In this document: positions 1 to 8,890 of the stretch, one piece after another
Layout of the letters: each line of letters begins with the position of its first letter
Numbering within the stretch: position 1 is the stretch's first letter
DNA from: Cuneatibacter caecimuris
GTDB lineage: Bacteria > Bacillota > Clostridia > Lachnospirales > Lachnospiraceae
Assembly (NCBI RefSeq): GCF_004216775.1
Contig: NZ_SGXF01000005.1
Span: 123,607-187,606 of the forward strand
Reading direction: 5' to 3'
DNA: 64,000 nt
Translations under genes and position numbers: made by a program
The notes under the pieces: model-generated
Databases searched by the model: none
The model's input: the letters and a program-made list of their open reading frames with translations, nothing else
Told to the model about the DNA's origin: nothing

Positions 1-108
1 GTATAATGTCGTTAGACATAATACGCGCCGAAGCGTTAGCGGAGTGCGCATTTGAGCACGAAGTGCACCATATCAGCGAAGCGGATATGGTATAATGTCG
101 TTAGACAT
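1..108. repeat. intergenic repeat module with 19-bp direct repeats at both ends
   Basis: The same 19 bases (GTATAATGTCGTTAGACAT) occur at 1-19 and 90-108. Between them is a GC-rich stretch with short palindromic pieces (GCGC, GTGCGC, GAGCACGAAGTGCAC). Each end copy carries a TATAAT that could act as a -10 box, so the right copy may supply the murA promoter. The module is truncated by the window edge and may be longer. Its style resembles the repeat in the trpE leader (42434-42565). Confidence 0.6.
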
Positions 109-175
109 GAAATAATGCTGTAAAACATTATACATGGTTAGTATTTGAATATGCAGAAAAACACAGAGGTGCTTT

Positions 176-1468
176 ATGGAACAATATATCATGAAGGGTG
201 GCAATCCGCTGGTAGGAGAAGTGATGATCGGCGGGGCCAAGAATGCTGCGCTGGGAATTCTTGCAGCGTCCATCCTTACAGATGATCCAGTGACCATTGA
301 TAACCTGCCGGATGTGCGGGATATTAATGTTCTGCTGGAAGCCATTGCAGAAACAGGCGCGGTAATTGACCGCGTTGACCGTCATAAAGTAACATTGCAC
401 ACAGGAAGCGTGAAGAGTACAGTAGTGGATAACTCATATATCAAGCGCATCCGCGCCTCATATTACCTTTTGGGTTCTATGCTGGGGCGCTATCGTCATG
501 CAGAAGTGGCGCTTCCGGGCGGGTGCAATATCGGAAGCCGTCCCATTGACCAGCACCTGAAGGGATTCCGTGCTCTGGGAGCAGAAGTGGAAATCCGCAA
601 CGGAATGGTGGTAGCGGATGCAGAACATCTGCGGGGAGCACATCTGTATATGGACGTAGTGTCTGTGGGCGCGACGATTAATATAATGATGGCTGCCTCT
701 TTGGCAGAGGGGCGCACGATCATAGAGAACGCTGCAAAAGAGCCTCATGTGGTGGATGTCGCCAATCTGCTGAATTCCATGGGCGCGGATATCAAAGGGG
801 CCGGGACGGATGTCATCCGCGTGAACGGGGTTCCCAGGATGCACGGAACAGAATATTCCATCATTCCGGATCAGATCGAGGCGGGGACTTTTATGTTTGC
901 AGCCGCGATTACAAAGGGCGATGTAACAGTAAAAAATGTGATTCCCAAGCATCTGGAATCAATTACTTCCAAACTCCGTGAAATGGGCTGCGAAGTGGTG
1001 GAATTCGACGATGCGGTGCGGGTGGTTGGCAAGCCGGTGCTGCATCATACGCATGTAAAAACACTGCCTTATCCAGGTTTCCCTACAGATATGCAGCCAC
1101 AGATTTCAGTGGCGCTGACACTGTGCCAGGGAACCAGCATGGTGACGGAAAGCATTTTTGAAAACAGATTCAAATATGTAGATGAACTGAACAGAATGGG
1201 ATCATCTATAAAGGTTGAAGGGAATGTGGCCGTAATCGAGGGCGTAAAGAGCCTGACAGGCGCACAAGTCACAGCTCCGGACCTGCGGGCGGGGGCTGCT
1301 CTGGTATTGGCCGGGTTGGCCGCTGAAGGATTTACCCTGGTGGATGACGTAAAATACATCCTGAGAGGTTATGAAGATTTTGCCGGGAAACTCAGAGGCC
1401 TGGGCGCTGAGATAGAGGAAATCGACAATGAACGGGACGCGCTGAAATTTCAGCTGAAAACAGGCTGA
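176..1468 (+). CDS. murA: UDP-N-acetylglucosamine 1-carboxyvinyltransferase
   Basis: First committed step of peptidoglycan synthesis in the cytoplasm: transfers enolpyruvate from PEP to UDP-GlcNAc. The 430-residue protein has the family's usual length and the N-terminal substrate motif GGAKNAAL (residues 19-26). The catalytic cysteine is C117 within LPGGCNIGSRP, equivalent to E. coli C115, so the enzyme should be sensitive to fosfomycin in principle. Start is ATG at 176, preceded by AGAGGT. It stands alone, with the metK promoter and riboswitch immediately downstream. Clostridia often carry two MurA paralogues; which one this is cannot be told here. Confidence 0.96.
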   Translation: MEQYIMKGGNPLVGEVMIGGAKNAALGILAASILTDDPVTIDNLPDVRDINVLLEAIAETGAVIDRVDRHKVTLHTGSVKSTVVDNSYIKRIRASYYLLGSMLGRYRHAEVALPGGCNIGSRPIDQHLKGFRALGAEVEIRNGMVVADAEHLRGAHLYMDVVSVGATINIMMAASLAEGRTIIENAAKEPHVVDVANLLNSMGADIKGAGTDVIRVNGVPRMHGTEYSIIPDQIEAGTFMFAAAITKGDVTVKNVIPKHLESITSKLREMGCEVVEFDDAVRVVGKPVLHHTHVKTLPYPGFPTDMQPQISVALTLCQGTSMVTESIFENRFKYVDELNRMGSSIKVEGNVAVIEGVKSLTGAQVTAPDLRAGAALVLAGLAAEGFTLVDDVKYILRGYEDFAGKLRGLGAEIEEIDNERDALKFQLKTG

Positions 1469-1486
1469 ATGCCAGGAAAATACTTC

Positions 1487-1515
1487 TTGCAAAAGAAATA
1501 CAAAGTATGTATAAT
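1487..1515 (+). promoter_or_regulatory. promoter of the SAM riboswitch-metK unit
   Basis: TTGCAA at 1487-1492 and a perfect TATAAT at 1510-1515 are separated by 17 bases. Transcription would begin about 20 bases before the riboswitch P1 helix. Confidence 0.8.
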
Positions 1516-1546
1516 GATGTAGAAAACAATAAATATGCAATTTCTT

Positions 1547-1640
1547 CTTATTCAGAGTGATGGAGATACAAAGGATCTGTGAAGTCACGGCAACCCCGAT
1601 ACCGGAAGGTGCCAACCTGAGCGAGCAATCGAACAATAAG
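1547..1640 (+). promoter_or_regulatory. SAM-I (S-box) riboswitch
   Basis: The element is closed by CTTAT (1547-1551) pairing with ATAAG (1636-1640). Inside are the S-box landmarks: AGAGTGATGGAG, the conserved GGCAACC core, and the GGTGCCAACCTGAGCGA segment. It is followed by an intrinsic terminator and then metK, the classical arrangement in which bound SAM switches off SAM synthetase. Confidence 0.93.
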
Positions 1641-1657
1641 GAGGACGTTGATTAAAT

Positions 1658-1684
1658 CAGGTCCGCTTGTTGCGGGCCTGTTTT
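1658..1684 (+). terminator. riboswitch-controlled terminator upstream of metK
   Basis: CAGGTCCGC (1658-1666) pairs with GCGGGCCTG (1672-1680) with one G-U pair and a short TTGTT loop, followed by TTTT. It lies just after the SAM-I aptamer and is the expected expression platform. Confidence 0.88.
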
Positions 1685-1754
1685 GTTTCATAGGAAACAG
1701 ATAGAACGTTTCGATACAGGAAGAATTTGCATCAAGAAAAAAAGGAGAAATACC

Positions 1755-2945
1755 ATGGAGAAATTTTTATTTACCTCAGAATCTGTAACAGAAGGCCATC
1801 CCGACAAAATGTGCGATCAAATTTCCGATGCGATCCTGGACGCGCTGCTGGAACAGGACCCCATGAGCCGAGTGGCATGTGAAACCTGCGCAACCACCGG
1901 CCTGGTTCTGGTAATGGGTGAAGTAACTACAAAAGGATATGTGGATATTCAGAAGGTCGTGCGGGATACAGTACGGGAAATCGGTTATACCAGAGGGAAA
2001 TATGGATTTGACGCAGATACCTGCGGGGTAATTGTGGCATTGGACGAGCAGTCCGCGGATATCGCGCTGGGAGTGGATAAAGCGCTGGAAGCGAAAGAAA
2101 ATCAAATGTCGGAAGAGGAGATTGAAGCTACGGGCGCCGGGGACCAGGGAATGATGTTCGGCTACGCCACAAATGAAACAGAAGAATACATGCCCTATCC
2201 CATTGCCATAGCGCATAAACTGGCCCGCCAGCTGACCAAGGTGCGTAAGGACGGGACTTTGGATTACCTGCGGCCGGACGGAAAAACACAGGTCACTGTG
2301 GAATATGATGAAAAACACCGCCCAATCAGGCTGGACACTGTGGTTCTCTCCACCCAGCATGATGAAAAGGTAACGCAGGAGCAGATCCATCAGGATATTA
2401 AAAAGTATGTTTTTGATCCCATACTGCCGGCGGATATGGTGGACGGGGAGACAAAATTTTTCATCAACCCCACCGGACGTTTTGTAATCGGAGGCCCTCA
2501 TGGAGACAGCGGGCTTACCGGCAGAAAAATTATTGTGGATACTTACGGCGGAGCAGCACGCCACGGGGGAGGCGCTTTCTCCGGAAAGGACTGTACAAAA
2601 GTAGACCGCTCCGCCGCATATGCCGCGCGCTATGTGGCTAAGAATATTGTAGCGGCAGGCCTGGCGGATCAGTGTGAAATCCAGCTGGCCTACGCCATCG
2701 GGGTGGCCCACCCTATGTCTGTCATGGTAGATACCGCAGGAACCGGGAAAGTATCAGATGAAAAGCTGGTGGAAATTATCAGAGAAAATTTTGACCTTCG
2801 CCCTGCCGGAATTATCAACATGCTGAACCTGAGACGTCCGATCTATAAGCAGACAGCCGCGTACGGACACTTTGGCCGCAATGATCTGAACCTGCCCTGG
2901 GAACGGCTGGACAAGGTGGAAGAATTAAAAAAATATCTGCAATAA
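1755..2945 (+). CDS. metK: S-adenosylmethionine synthetase
   Basis: Makes SAM from methionine and ATP in the cytosol. The 396-residue product has the family hallmarks GHPDK (14-18), GAGDQG (127-132, methionine/ATP loop) and [12 protein letters not shown] with the following DTYGG phosphate loop. The start at 1755 is chosen because AAAGGAGAA lies 5-12 bases upstream; an in-frame upstream extension to 1683 would run through the leader and lacks such a site. Expression is expected to fall when SAM binds the upstream S-box. A strong hairpin follows the stop. Confidence 0.97.
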   Translation: MEKFLFTSESVTEGHPDKMCDQISDAILDALLEQDPMSRVACETCATTGLVLVMGEVTTKGYVDIQKVVRDTVREIGYTRGKYGFDADTCGVIVALDEQSADIALGVDKALEAKENQMSEEEIEATGAGDQGMMFGYATNETEEYMPYPIAIAHKLARQLTKVRKDGTLDYLRPDGKTQVTVEYDEKHRPIRLDTVVLSTQHDEKVTQEQIHQDIKKYVFDPILPADMVDGETKFFINPTGRFVIGGPHGDSGLTGRKIIVDTYGGAARHGGGAFSGKDCTKVDRSAAYAARYVAKNIVAAGLADQCEIQLAYAIGVAHPMSVMVDTAGTGKVSDEKLVEIIRENFDLRPAGIINMLNLRRPIYKQTAAYGHFGRNDLNLPWERLDKVEELKKYLQ

Positions 2946-2965
2946 TTGCTCGCCATACAGAAAAC

Positions 2966-3014
2966 AAAGCTGCCGTATATACGACTGAAAAATCGTGAAG
3001 CGGCAGCTTTCTTT
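2966..3014. terminator. bidirectional terminator between metK and the oxidoreductase gene
   Basis: AAAGCTGCCG (2966-2975) pairs perfectly with CGGCAGCTTT (3001-3010), with an inner ACGA/TCGT pairing. T-rich sequence lies on the plus side and A-rich sequence on the other, so it can serve both convergent genes. Confidence 0.85.
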
Positions 3015-3028
3015 CGATTATTTTATTT

Positions 3029-4138
3029 TTATGATTGAAGAAACCCATGAACCAGATTGTGATTCATGGCCGGGCCCCTCTCACAGGAGGTTTCCAGCTC
3101 CAGATAGCGGCCTTCCCGGCTGCTTCTTTCAAAGGCAGTCATGATTTCCAGTACATGGAGCAGCTGGCCGGAATCTGCCCTGCAGGACTGTCCGCTGCGG
3201 AGAGCTCTCGCCATATCCGCCACTCCCAATCCGCGGCTGTTGTCCTGATAATCAAAAATCAGAGGCATTTCTTTGAAGCATCCCTGTTCCGGACGCAGAA
3301 GCATGACGCTGCCTCCGTAGCCATTGGGATCGGGAACACGCAGCGTCCCCTCAGCGCCATAGATTTCCAGCCTGTCCTGACGGTCATAATATACGTCGAA
3401 GGTTGTGGTCACAGTGGCTGCTGCGCCGCTTTCGAACTGAAGGATGCCGTTTACATGAGTGGGAACCTCCACAGGAATGACAGCGCCGCGCTGAGGTTCG
3501 CTGGTAATGGTGCGGGTCTCAAAACTTTTTGTGCACAGGGCGGTAAGGCCTTTTACGCTGCCCATAAGATTGATTAACGCGGTCAGGTAGTAAGGGCCCA
3601 TATCCATCATGGGGCCTCCCCCCGGCTGGTAATAGAAAGCCGGCGCCGGATGCCAGCCCTCATGCCCGCGGCAGATCATTGAAGCCGAGGCGCCGATGGG
3701 GCGGCCGATAAATCCGCTGTCTATCAGTTTACGGCAAGTTTGAATCCCCGCGCCCAGAAAGGTGTCGGGAGCGCCTGCCAGGAGAAGCCCTCTTGCCCGG
3801 GCAAGAGACACCAGTTCTTTTCCCTCTTCCAGAGTGGCTGCCAGAGGCTTTTCGGTATAGACATGTTTGCCTGCCAGCAGCGCAGCTTTGATCACCTCAT
3901 AGTGATCCTGAGGCCGGGTCAGATTGAGGACAATCTCCACATCTTCGTCCCGGAACATGTCTTCCATAGAAGAATATGCTTTTGGAATTTCATATTCCCT
4001 GCTGACCTGATCTGTTTTCTCCTGAAACAGATCATATACGCCGATTATTTCAACCTCTTTGAACAGCTCTGTCAGATTCTTCAGATAAATCCCGCTGATC
4101 GCGCCTAATCCCAGAATGCCGATTCCCACTTTTTCCAT
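3029..4138 (-). CDS. Gfo/Idh/MocA family NAD(P)-dependent oxidoreductase
   Basis: A 369-residue cytosolic dehydrogenase of the sugar/inositol family. The N-terminal Rossmann fold shows GIGILGLGAISG (about 5-16), followed by the family EKPLA motif near residue 95 (TEKPLAATLEEG). The C-terminal half has the alpha/beta substrate domain, with GGGPMMDMGPYY. The substrate cannot be read from sequence; sugar or cyclitol derivatives are typical. It is divergent from an AraC regulator with a cupin sensor domain (4279-5061), so that regulator probably controls it. Start ATG at 4138. Confidence 0.9.
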   Translation of the reverse strand: MEKVGIGILGLGAISGIYLKNLTELFKEVEIIGVYDLFQEKTDQVSREYEIPKAYSSMEDMFRDEDVEIVLNLTRPQDHYEVIKAALLAGKHVYTEKPLAATLEEGKELVSLARARGLLLAGAPDTFLGAGIQTCRKLIDSGFIGRPIGASASMICRGHEGWHPAPAFYYQPGGGPMMDMGPYYLTALINLMGSVKGLTALCTKSFETRTITSEPQRGAVIPVEVPTHVNGILQFESGAAATVTTTFDVYYDRQDRLEIYGAEGTLRVPDPNGYGGSVMLLRPEQGCFKEMPLIFDYQDNSRGLGVADMARALRSGQSCRADSGQLLHVLEIMTAFERSSREGRYLELETSCERGPAMNHNLVHGFLQS

Positions 4139-4187
4139 AACAGCCCTCTTTTCATTTGCAGCATCTTCCGATTCTCGTTGATTCTAC

Positions 4188-4216
4188 TTGTATTATAGCA
4201 GGACATGACATATAAT
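4188..4216 (+). promoter_or_regulatory. promoter of the AraC regulator gene
   Basis: TTGTAT (4188-4193) and TATAAT (4211-4216) are 17 bases apart. On the other strand the same stretch contains a TATAAT (4192-4197), so divergent promoters for the oxidoreductase and regulator probably overlap here. Confidence 0.6.
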
Positions 4217-4278
4217 AATTGCCATAATGAAAAGAGAAGTAGCCAAAAATTGCTGTGATTGAAAATGGAGGGAAAAGG

Positions 4279-5061
4279 GTGAACCCATTTTATGAAAAGC
4301 GAGACGGCAGGATTCAGATCAGCATTTCAGAGAATATGAGTTTCCCAGCTCATCTGCATGGGGATGTGGAAATATTGTATTGCCTGAGCGGAAAAATTAT
4401 GGTTACGGTCATGGAGGATTCCAAGGTAATTGAAGAGGGAGGATGCGCTGTTATTTTTCCCGAACGCGTGCACAGTTACGCTGCGGAAGAAAATTGCAGA
4501 ACTCTGCTCATCATATTCGGAGCGTCTGCAGCAGGCCCTTATGCAGGAAATATCCGAAAATTGTATCCGGAAAACCCGTTTTTAAACAAAAAAGAGATTT
4601 CAGGAGACGCAGGGCTGGCCTTGCGGCGGCTGTGCAGGGAAGAAGTTATAAAAGACGACAGGCTGTGCGGCGCGTGGATTCAGGTCCTGCTGGCGCATTT
4701 GTTTAAAAAAATTGTGTTTCTGGAAGCTGAAGGGCCTGAAAATCTGGATTTGACCTGCCGGCTGGTGCAATATATTATGGAACATTTTCAGGAGCCCCTG
4801 ACACTGGAAGGTTTAGCCGCAAAGCTGCATGTAAATAAATATTATCTGTCCCATACGTTTTCCGGACGCCTGCAAATGAACTTCAGGGAGTATCTGAACC
4901 GCATCCGCCTGGAGTATGCGGTTCAGCTCATCCGCACCACTGATAAACCGTTAATGCAGATTGGAGCAGAAGCGGGTTTTGAAAGTCAGAGAAGTTTTAA
5001 CCGCGTATTTGCGGATATATTAGGGACGCAGCCGAAAGAATTTCGAAATCACAGACTGTAG
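4279..5061 (+). CDS. AraC family regulator with N-terminal cupin sensor
   Basis: 260 residues. The N-terminal half is a cupin ligand-binding domain (HLHGDVEILYCLSG, then VIFPERVHSY). The C-terminal 100 residues hold the two AraC helix-turn-helix units (LTLEGLAAKLHVNKYYLS and the second near QIGAEAGFESQRSFNRVF). GTG at 4279 is preferred over GTG at 4255 because GGAGGGAAAAG sits just upstream. It is divergent from the Gfo/Idh/MocA oxidoreductase, the likely target; such pairs usually answer to a sugar. Confidence 0.88.
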   Translation: MNPFYEKRDGRIQISISENMSFPAHLHGDVEILYCLSGKIMVTVMEDSKVIEEGGCAVIFPERVHSYAAEENCRTLLIIFGASAAGPYAGNIRKLYPENPFLNKKEISGDAGLALRRLCREEVIKDDRLCGAWIQVLLAHLFKKIVFLEAEGPENLDLTCRLVQYIMEHFQEPLTLEGLAAKLHVNKYYLSHTFSGRLQMNFREYLNRIRLEYAVQLIRTTDKPLMQIGAEAGFESQRSFNRVFADILGTQPKEFRNHRL

Positions 5062-5160
5062 CGGCAGGCGGGTTTTACTAAAAATTTATGCTTATTTTAT
5101 GAAAGTCTTCGGCATTCTGTGGTATGATATTGATATATTGCAGGGATCGGAGGCTTTTTG

Positions 5161-6636
5161 ATGAAATTAAAAACAAAGCTGGTGATCGCGTTTATGACGG
5201 TCATCCTGGTTCCGGTGCTGCTGATTTCATTTTTTATGTGTATTGTCAGCCACTTTCAGATGAACCGGATCAGGGAAACTTATAATATTGAAGCAGATAT
5301 CGGAGAGATTGTCGCGAACAGCTCCATACAGATTTTTACGGCTCTGTCCGGCCAGATTCAGGAGGCGATTCAGGTTCAGCTGGACCGCGATCCTGACCAG
5401 TTTGAGGATGTGGATTTTCTGCGGACTGAGAATGGAAAGCTGATGGGAAAATATTCTTATCTGATTGTCAGAAAGAATGATGAGATTTTATTTGACGGCC
5501 ATTCCGGGAAGATTCCGGGATTGAGGGCGGAAGACCTGCCGTCTTATGAAGATCCCAGCAGCATGATGCTTTCCGGCCGGCAGATGGTCCGCGGGCAATA
5601 TTTTAAATTTTCTGACGGCGGAGAGGGCAGCGTTTTTATCGTGACTGCCATTAATGAAATGATTCCGGAAATGAGGTCCCTGGCCATGGAAATGGTAATT
5701 TCCATGATTTTGGTGCTGGTGATTACAGCGGCGATTCTCACCACCTGGATTTACCGGTCGCTTTTGCGGCCAATTGGCAGGCTGAAGGAAGCGACCCGGA
5801 AAATTGCCGAGGGCAATCTGGATTTTACTCTGGATGTTCAGGAAAATGATGAAATCGGACAGCTCTGCACAGACTTTGAGGGGATGCGGCAGCGCCTGAA
5901 AGAAACAGTGGAAGAGCGGATGCAGTTTGATACGGAAAACAAGGAATTGATCAGCAATATATCTCACGACCTGAAAACGCCTATCACTGCTATTAAGGGG
6001 TATGTGGAAGGCATCATGGACGGAGTGGCGGATACGCCTGAGAAAATGGACCGGTATATCAGGACGATTTACAACAAGGCAAATGATATGGACCGCCTGA
6101 TTGACGAGCTGACCTTTTATTCTAAAATTGATGCAAATAAGATTCCATATACGTTCAATAAAATAAATGTAACGGAGTACTTTCTGGACTGTGCCGAAGA
6201 ACTGGAGGTGGATCTGGCCGCGGATGATATTGAATTTGGCTATTTTAACTATTGCGATGAAGATGTGACAGTAATCGCGGACGCGGAGCAGCTGAAGCGG
6301 GTAGTCAATAATATTGTCAGCAACTCCGTGAAATATATGGACAAATCCAAAGGCAAGGTGAACCTGCGCATAAAAGATGTGGGCGACTTTATCCAGGTAG
6401 AAATCGAAGATAATGGGAAAGGGATTGCCCAGCGGGATCTTCCTAATATATTCGAACGGTTCTACCGTACGGACTCCTCCAGGAACTCCTCCAAAGGAGG
6501 CAGCGGGATCGGCCTGTCCATTGTGCGGAAGATCATAGAGGACCACGGGGGGAGGATCTGGGCCACCAGCAAGGAAGGCGTAGGGACAGTGATGTATTTT
6601 GTGCTGAGAAAATATCAGGAGGTAAGATATGAGTAA
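5161..6636 (+). CDS. membrane sensor histidine kinase
   Basis: 491 residues. One membrane helix lies near residues 7-28, an extracellular sensor region follows to about 175, a second helix at about 178-200, then a HAMP linker (YRSLLRPIGRLKEATRKI). The dimerisation box NISHDLKTPITAIKGY has the phospho-acceptor H269. The ATPase domain shows the N box (NNIVSNSVKYM), the G1 box (IEDNGKGI) and GGSGIGLSIV. Start ATG 5161 follows CGGAGG. The next gene, an OmpR-type regulator, begins 8 bases before this stop, so the two are translationally coupled. The signal is unknown. Confidence 0.93.
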   Translation: MKLKTKLVIAFMTVILVPVLLISFFMCIVSHFQMNRIRETYNIEADIGEIVANSSIQIFTALSGQIQEAIQVQLDRDPDQFEDVDFLRTENGKLMGKYSYLIVRKNDEILFDGHSGKIPGLRAEDLPSYEDPSSMMLSGRQMVRGQYFKFSDGGEGSVFIVTAINEMIPEMRSLAMEMVISMILVLVITAAILTTWIYRSLLRPIGRLKEATRKIAEGNLDFTLDVQENDEIGQLCTDFEGMRQRLKETVEERMQFDTENKELISNISHDLKTPITAIKGYVEGIMDGVADTPEKMDRYIRTIYNKANDMDRLIDELTFYSKIDANKIPYTFNKINVTEYFLDCAEELEVDLAADDIEFGYFNYCDEDVTVIADAEQLKRVVNNIVSNSVKYMDKSKGKVNLRIKDVGDFIQVEIEDNGKGIAQRDLPNIFERFYRTDSSRNSSKGGSGIGLSIVRKIIEDHGGRIWATSKEGVGTVMYFVLRKYQEVRYE

Positions 6637-7318
6637 GATTTTAATTGTAGAAGATGAGGACAGCATCGCGCAGCTGGAGAAAGATTATCTGGAACTCAGC
6701 GGCTTTCAGGTGGAGATTGAAAATGACGGTGAAGCGGGGCTGAACAGGGCGCTGAAAGAAGATTATGATCTGCTGATTCTGGACCTGATGCTGCCGGGGG
6801 TGGATGGGTTTGAGATCTGCAGACAGGTTCGCCAGAACAAAAATACCCCCATTCTCATGGTTTCTGCCAAGAAAGATGATATTGATAAGATCCGCGGCCT
6901 GGGCCTGGGCGCAGACGACTATATTACGAAGCCCTTCAGCCCCAGTGAGCTGGTAGCCAGAGTAAAGGCCCATCTGGCCAGGTATGAGAGGCTGATCGGC
7001 AGCGGCCAGGGCCACAATGATATTATTGAGATCAGGGGGATCAAGATTGATAAAACAGCCCGCCGGGTCTGGATCAATGGGGAGGAAAGGGCTTTCACCA
7101 CAAAAGAATTTGACCTCCTTACATTCCTTGCGGAACATCCGAACAGAGTTTTCAAGAAAGAAGAGCTGTTCCGTGAGATCTGGGATATGGAATCCATAGG
7201 GGATATCGCTACAGTGACCGTCCATATTAAAAAGATCAGGGAGAAAATCGAATACGATACCTCAAAACCCCAGTATATTGAGACGATCTGGGGAGTGGGC
7301 TACCGCTTCAAAGTCTGA
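6629..7318 (+). CDS. OmpR/PhoB family response regulator
   Basis: 229 residues: receiver domain (about 1-115) with the acidic pair near residues 8-10 and phospho-acceptor D52 in LLILDLMLPGVDG, conserved K near 101 (YITKPFSPSELVARV), and a C-terminal winged-helix DNA-binding domain (ERAFTTKEFDLLTFLAEH through IETIWGVGYRF). It overlaps the preceding kinase gene by 8 bases and is its obvious partner. The regulon is not evident from this window. Confidence 0.94.
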   Translation: MSKILIVEDEDSIAQLEKDYLELSGFQVEIENDGEAGLNRALKEDYDLLILDLMLPGVDGFEICRQVRQNKNTPILMVSAKKDDIDKIRGLGLGADDYITKPFSPSELVARVKAHLARYERLIGSGQGHNDIIEIRGIKIDKTARRVWINGEERAFTTKEFDLLTFLAEHPNRVFKKEELFREIWDMESIGDIATVTVHIKKIREKIEYDTSKPQYIETIWGVGYRFKV

Positions 7319-7347
7319 AAGAAAGGCGGGAACAGCAAAACTTACCC

Positions 7348-7376
7348 TTGCAGAATCCGCAGGTTTCCATTATAAT
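7348..7376 (+). promoter_or_regulatory. promoter upstream of HAD phosphatase gene
   Basis: TTGCAG (7348-7353) and TATAAT (7371-7376) with a 17-base spacer, in the gap after the response regulator gene. Confidence 0.7.
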
Positions 7377-7469
7377 CAGACCGTATAGATGGTTCTGCCC
7401 CGAAAGGCGCGCCAGGCGTTTGGGGAGAAGGCCGGCAGGCTGCCGGTGATGATGGAAAAAGGAGAACTG

Positions 7470-8126
7470 ATGAAAAACCAATATATATTGTTTGATCTGG
7501 ACGGCACCCTGACAGATCCGAAAGAAGGGATCACCAAGTCAGTGCAGTATGCGTTGGCAAAGATGGGAATCGCAGTAGACGACCCGGATACGCTTTGCCC
7601 TTTTATCGGGCCGCCGCTGGCCGAATCCTTTCAGAAATTTTATCAGATGAATGAAGAAGAAAGCCTCCTTGCGGTGAAAAATTACCGGGAGTATTTCAGC
7701 GTACGGGGGATTTTTGAGAATGAAGTGTACGAGGGCATTCCGGAAATGCTGAAAGCCCTGCAGGAGGCGGGCCGCACGCTGATCGTGGCAACCTCCAAGC
7801 CTACGGATTATGCAGAACGGATTCTGGAACATTTTCAGCTGGACGATTATTTTGATTTTGTGGCCGGCGCAACGATGGACGGGAGCAGGGTGCGCAAGCA
7901 GGATGTGATTCAGTATGCGCTGGAGGAGCTGGAGCTCATCGACCTGTCGGAACTGGTGATGGTTGGAGACAGGATGCACGACATTCTTGGCGCTAAGGAG
8001 TTTGACATCCCCACCATCGGAGTGCTGTACGGCTATGGCAGCCGGGAAGAACTGGAAAAAGCCGGTGCGGAAGAATTAGCTAAAAGCGTGAAGGACCTGC
8101 AGGAACTGCTGCTGGAGGAAGACTGA
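7470..8126 (+). CDS. HAD superfamily hydrolase, phosphoglycolate phosphatase-like
   Basis: 218 residues. The motif I aspartates D9 and D11 lie in FDLDGTLTD; motif II is VATSKPT; the conserved lysine is in the SRVRKQD region; motif IV is MVGDRMHDILGA. The alpha-helical cap between motifs I and II is the size seen in the Gph/PpaX group. It likely hydrolyses a small phosphorylated metabolite; the exact substrate is not determinable. ATG at 7470 is chosen because AAAGGAGAAC precedes it; the in-frame extension upstream crosses the promoter region. The pseudouridine synthase gene follows 3 bases later. Confidence 0.87.
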   Translation: MKNQYILFDLDGTLTDPKEGITKSVQYALAKMGIAVDDPDTLCPFIGPPLAESFQKFYQMNEEESLLAVKNYREYFSVRGIFENEVYEGIPEMLKALQEAGRTLIVATSKPTDYAERILEHFQLDDYFDFVAGATMDGSRVRKQDVIQYALEELELIDLSELVMVGDRMHDILGAKEFDIPTIGVLYGYGSREELEKAGAEELAKSVKDLQELLLEED

Positions 8127-8129
8127 CAA

Positions 8130-8801
8130 ATGCCGGAAATATTATATGAGGACGGGCAGATTCTCGTAGTCAGAAAGCCGGCGGGCCAGGATTCCCAGGA
8201 TGGCCGCGGGTTTTCCATGGACCTTTCCAGTGAATTAAAGAACTATCTGGCCCGGAAAGAAGGGGGCGTTCCTTATCTGGGGATTGTCCACCGCCTGGAC
8301 AGGCCGGTGGCTGGTGTGATGGTGTTTGCTAAAACAAAAAAAGCTGCGGCTTCCCTGAGCCGTCAGGTCCTGTCCGGCGAGATGAATAAACAGTACTACG
8401 CCCTGCTGTGCGGATTGCCTGGGACAGGCTCCGGCGGCGTTCTGACGCATTATCTGGTGCAGGACAGGAGGTATAATACTTCGGCAGTAACGGATAGCGG
8501 CGCGGAAGGGGCGAAACGGGCGGAGCTATGCTATGAAATTGTACCGGCGGACATTTTTCATGGATTTGACGCACTGACGGAGGACTTTACAGGGCTTTAT
8601 CTGGCGAAGGTAACGCTGAAAACAGGCAGGCATCATCAGATCCGGGTACAGTTCGCTGCAGAGGGAGCGCCGTTATGGGGCGATGATAAGTACAATCCCA
8701 ATTTTGAAAGAAAAAAGGGGGCGCTGGGCCTGTGCGCTTACCGCCTGACATTTCTTCATCCTGCCACAAGGAAAAAAATGGAGTTTGAAATTGACGGATG
8801 A
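8130..8801 (+). CDS. RluA family pseudouridine synthase
   Basis: 223 residues, a catalytic-domain-only member without an N-terminal S4 domain. The signature HRLDRPVAG (54-62) contains the catalytic D57, and the downstream KTGRHHQIRVQFA segment matches the family's RNA-binding/catalytic core. It isomerises uridine to pseudouridine in rRNA or tRNA; the target site cannot be assigned. It is probably cotranscribed with the HAD phosphatase just upstream. Confidence 0.9.
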   Translation: MPEILYEDGQILVVRKPAGQDSQDGRGFSMDLSSELKNYLARKEGGVPYLGIVHRLDRPVAGVMVFAKTKKAAASLSRQVLSGEMNKQYYALLCGLPGTGSGGVLTHYLVQDRRYNTSAVTDSGAEGAKRAELCYEIVPADIFHGFDALTEDFTGLYLAKVTLKTGRHHQIRVQFAAEGAPLWGDDKYNPNFERKKGALGLCAYRLTFLHPATRKKMEFEIDG

Positions 8802-8890
8802 CCGGTTAAGGTGCAGAGAGCAGGAATAAAATGAAAGAGCAGGTTCCATACTAATGCCATCAGTTTTTGTCAGAAAGGCAGGTGGCGGGA

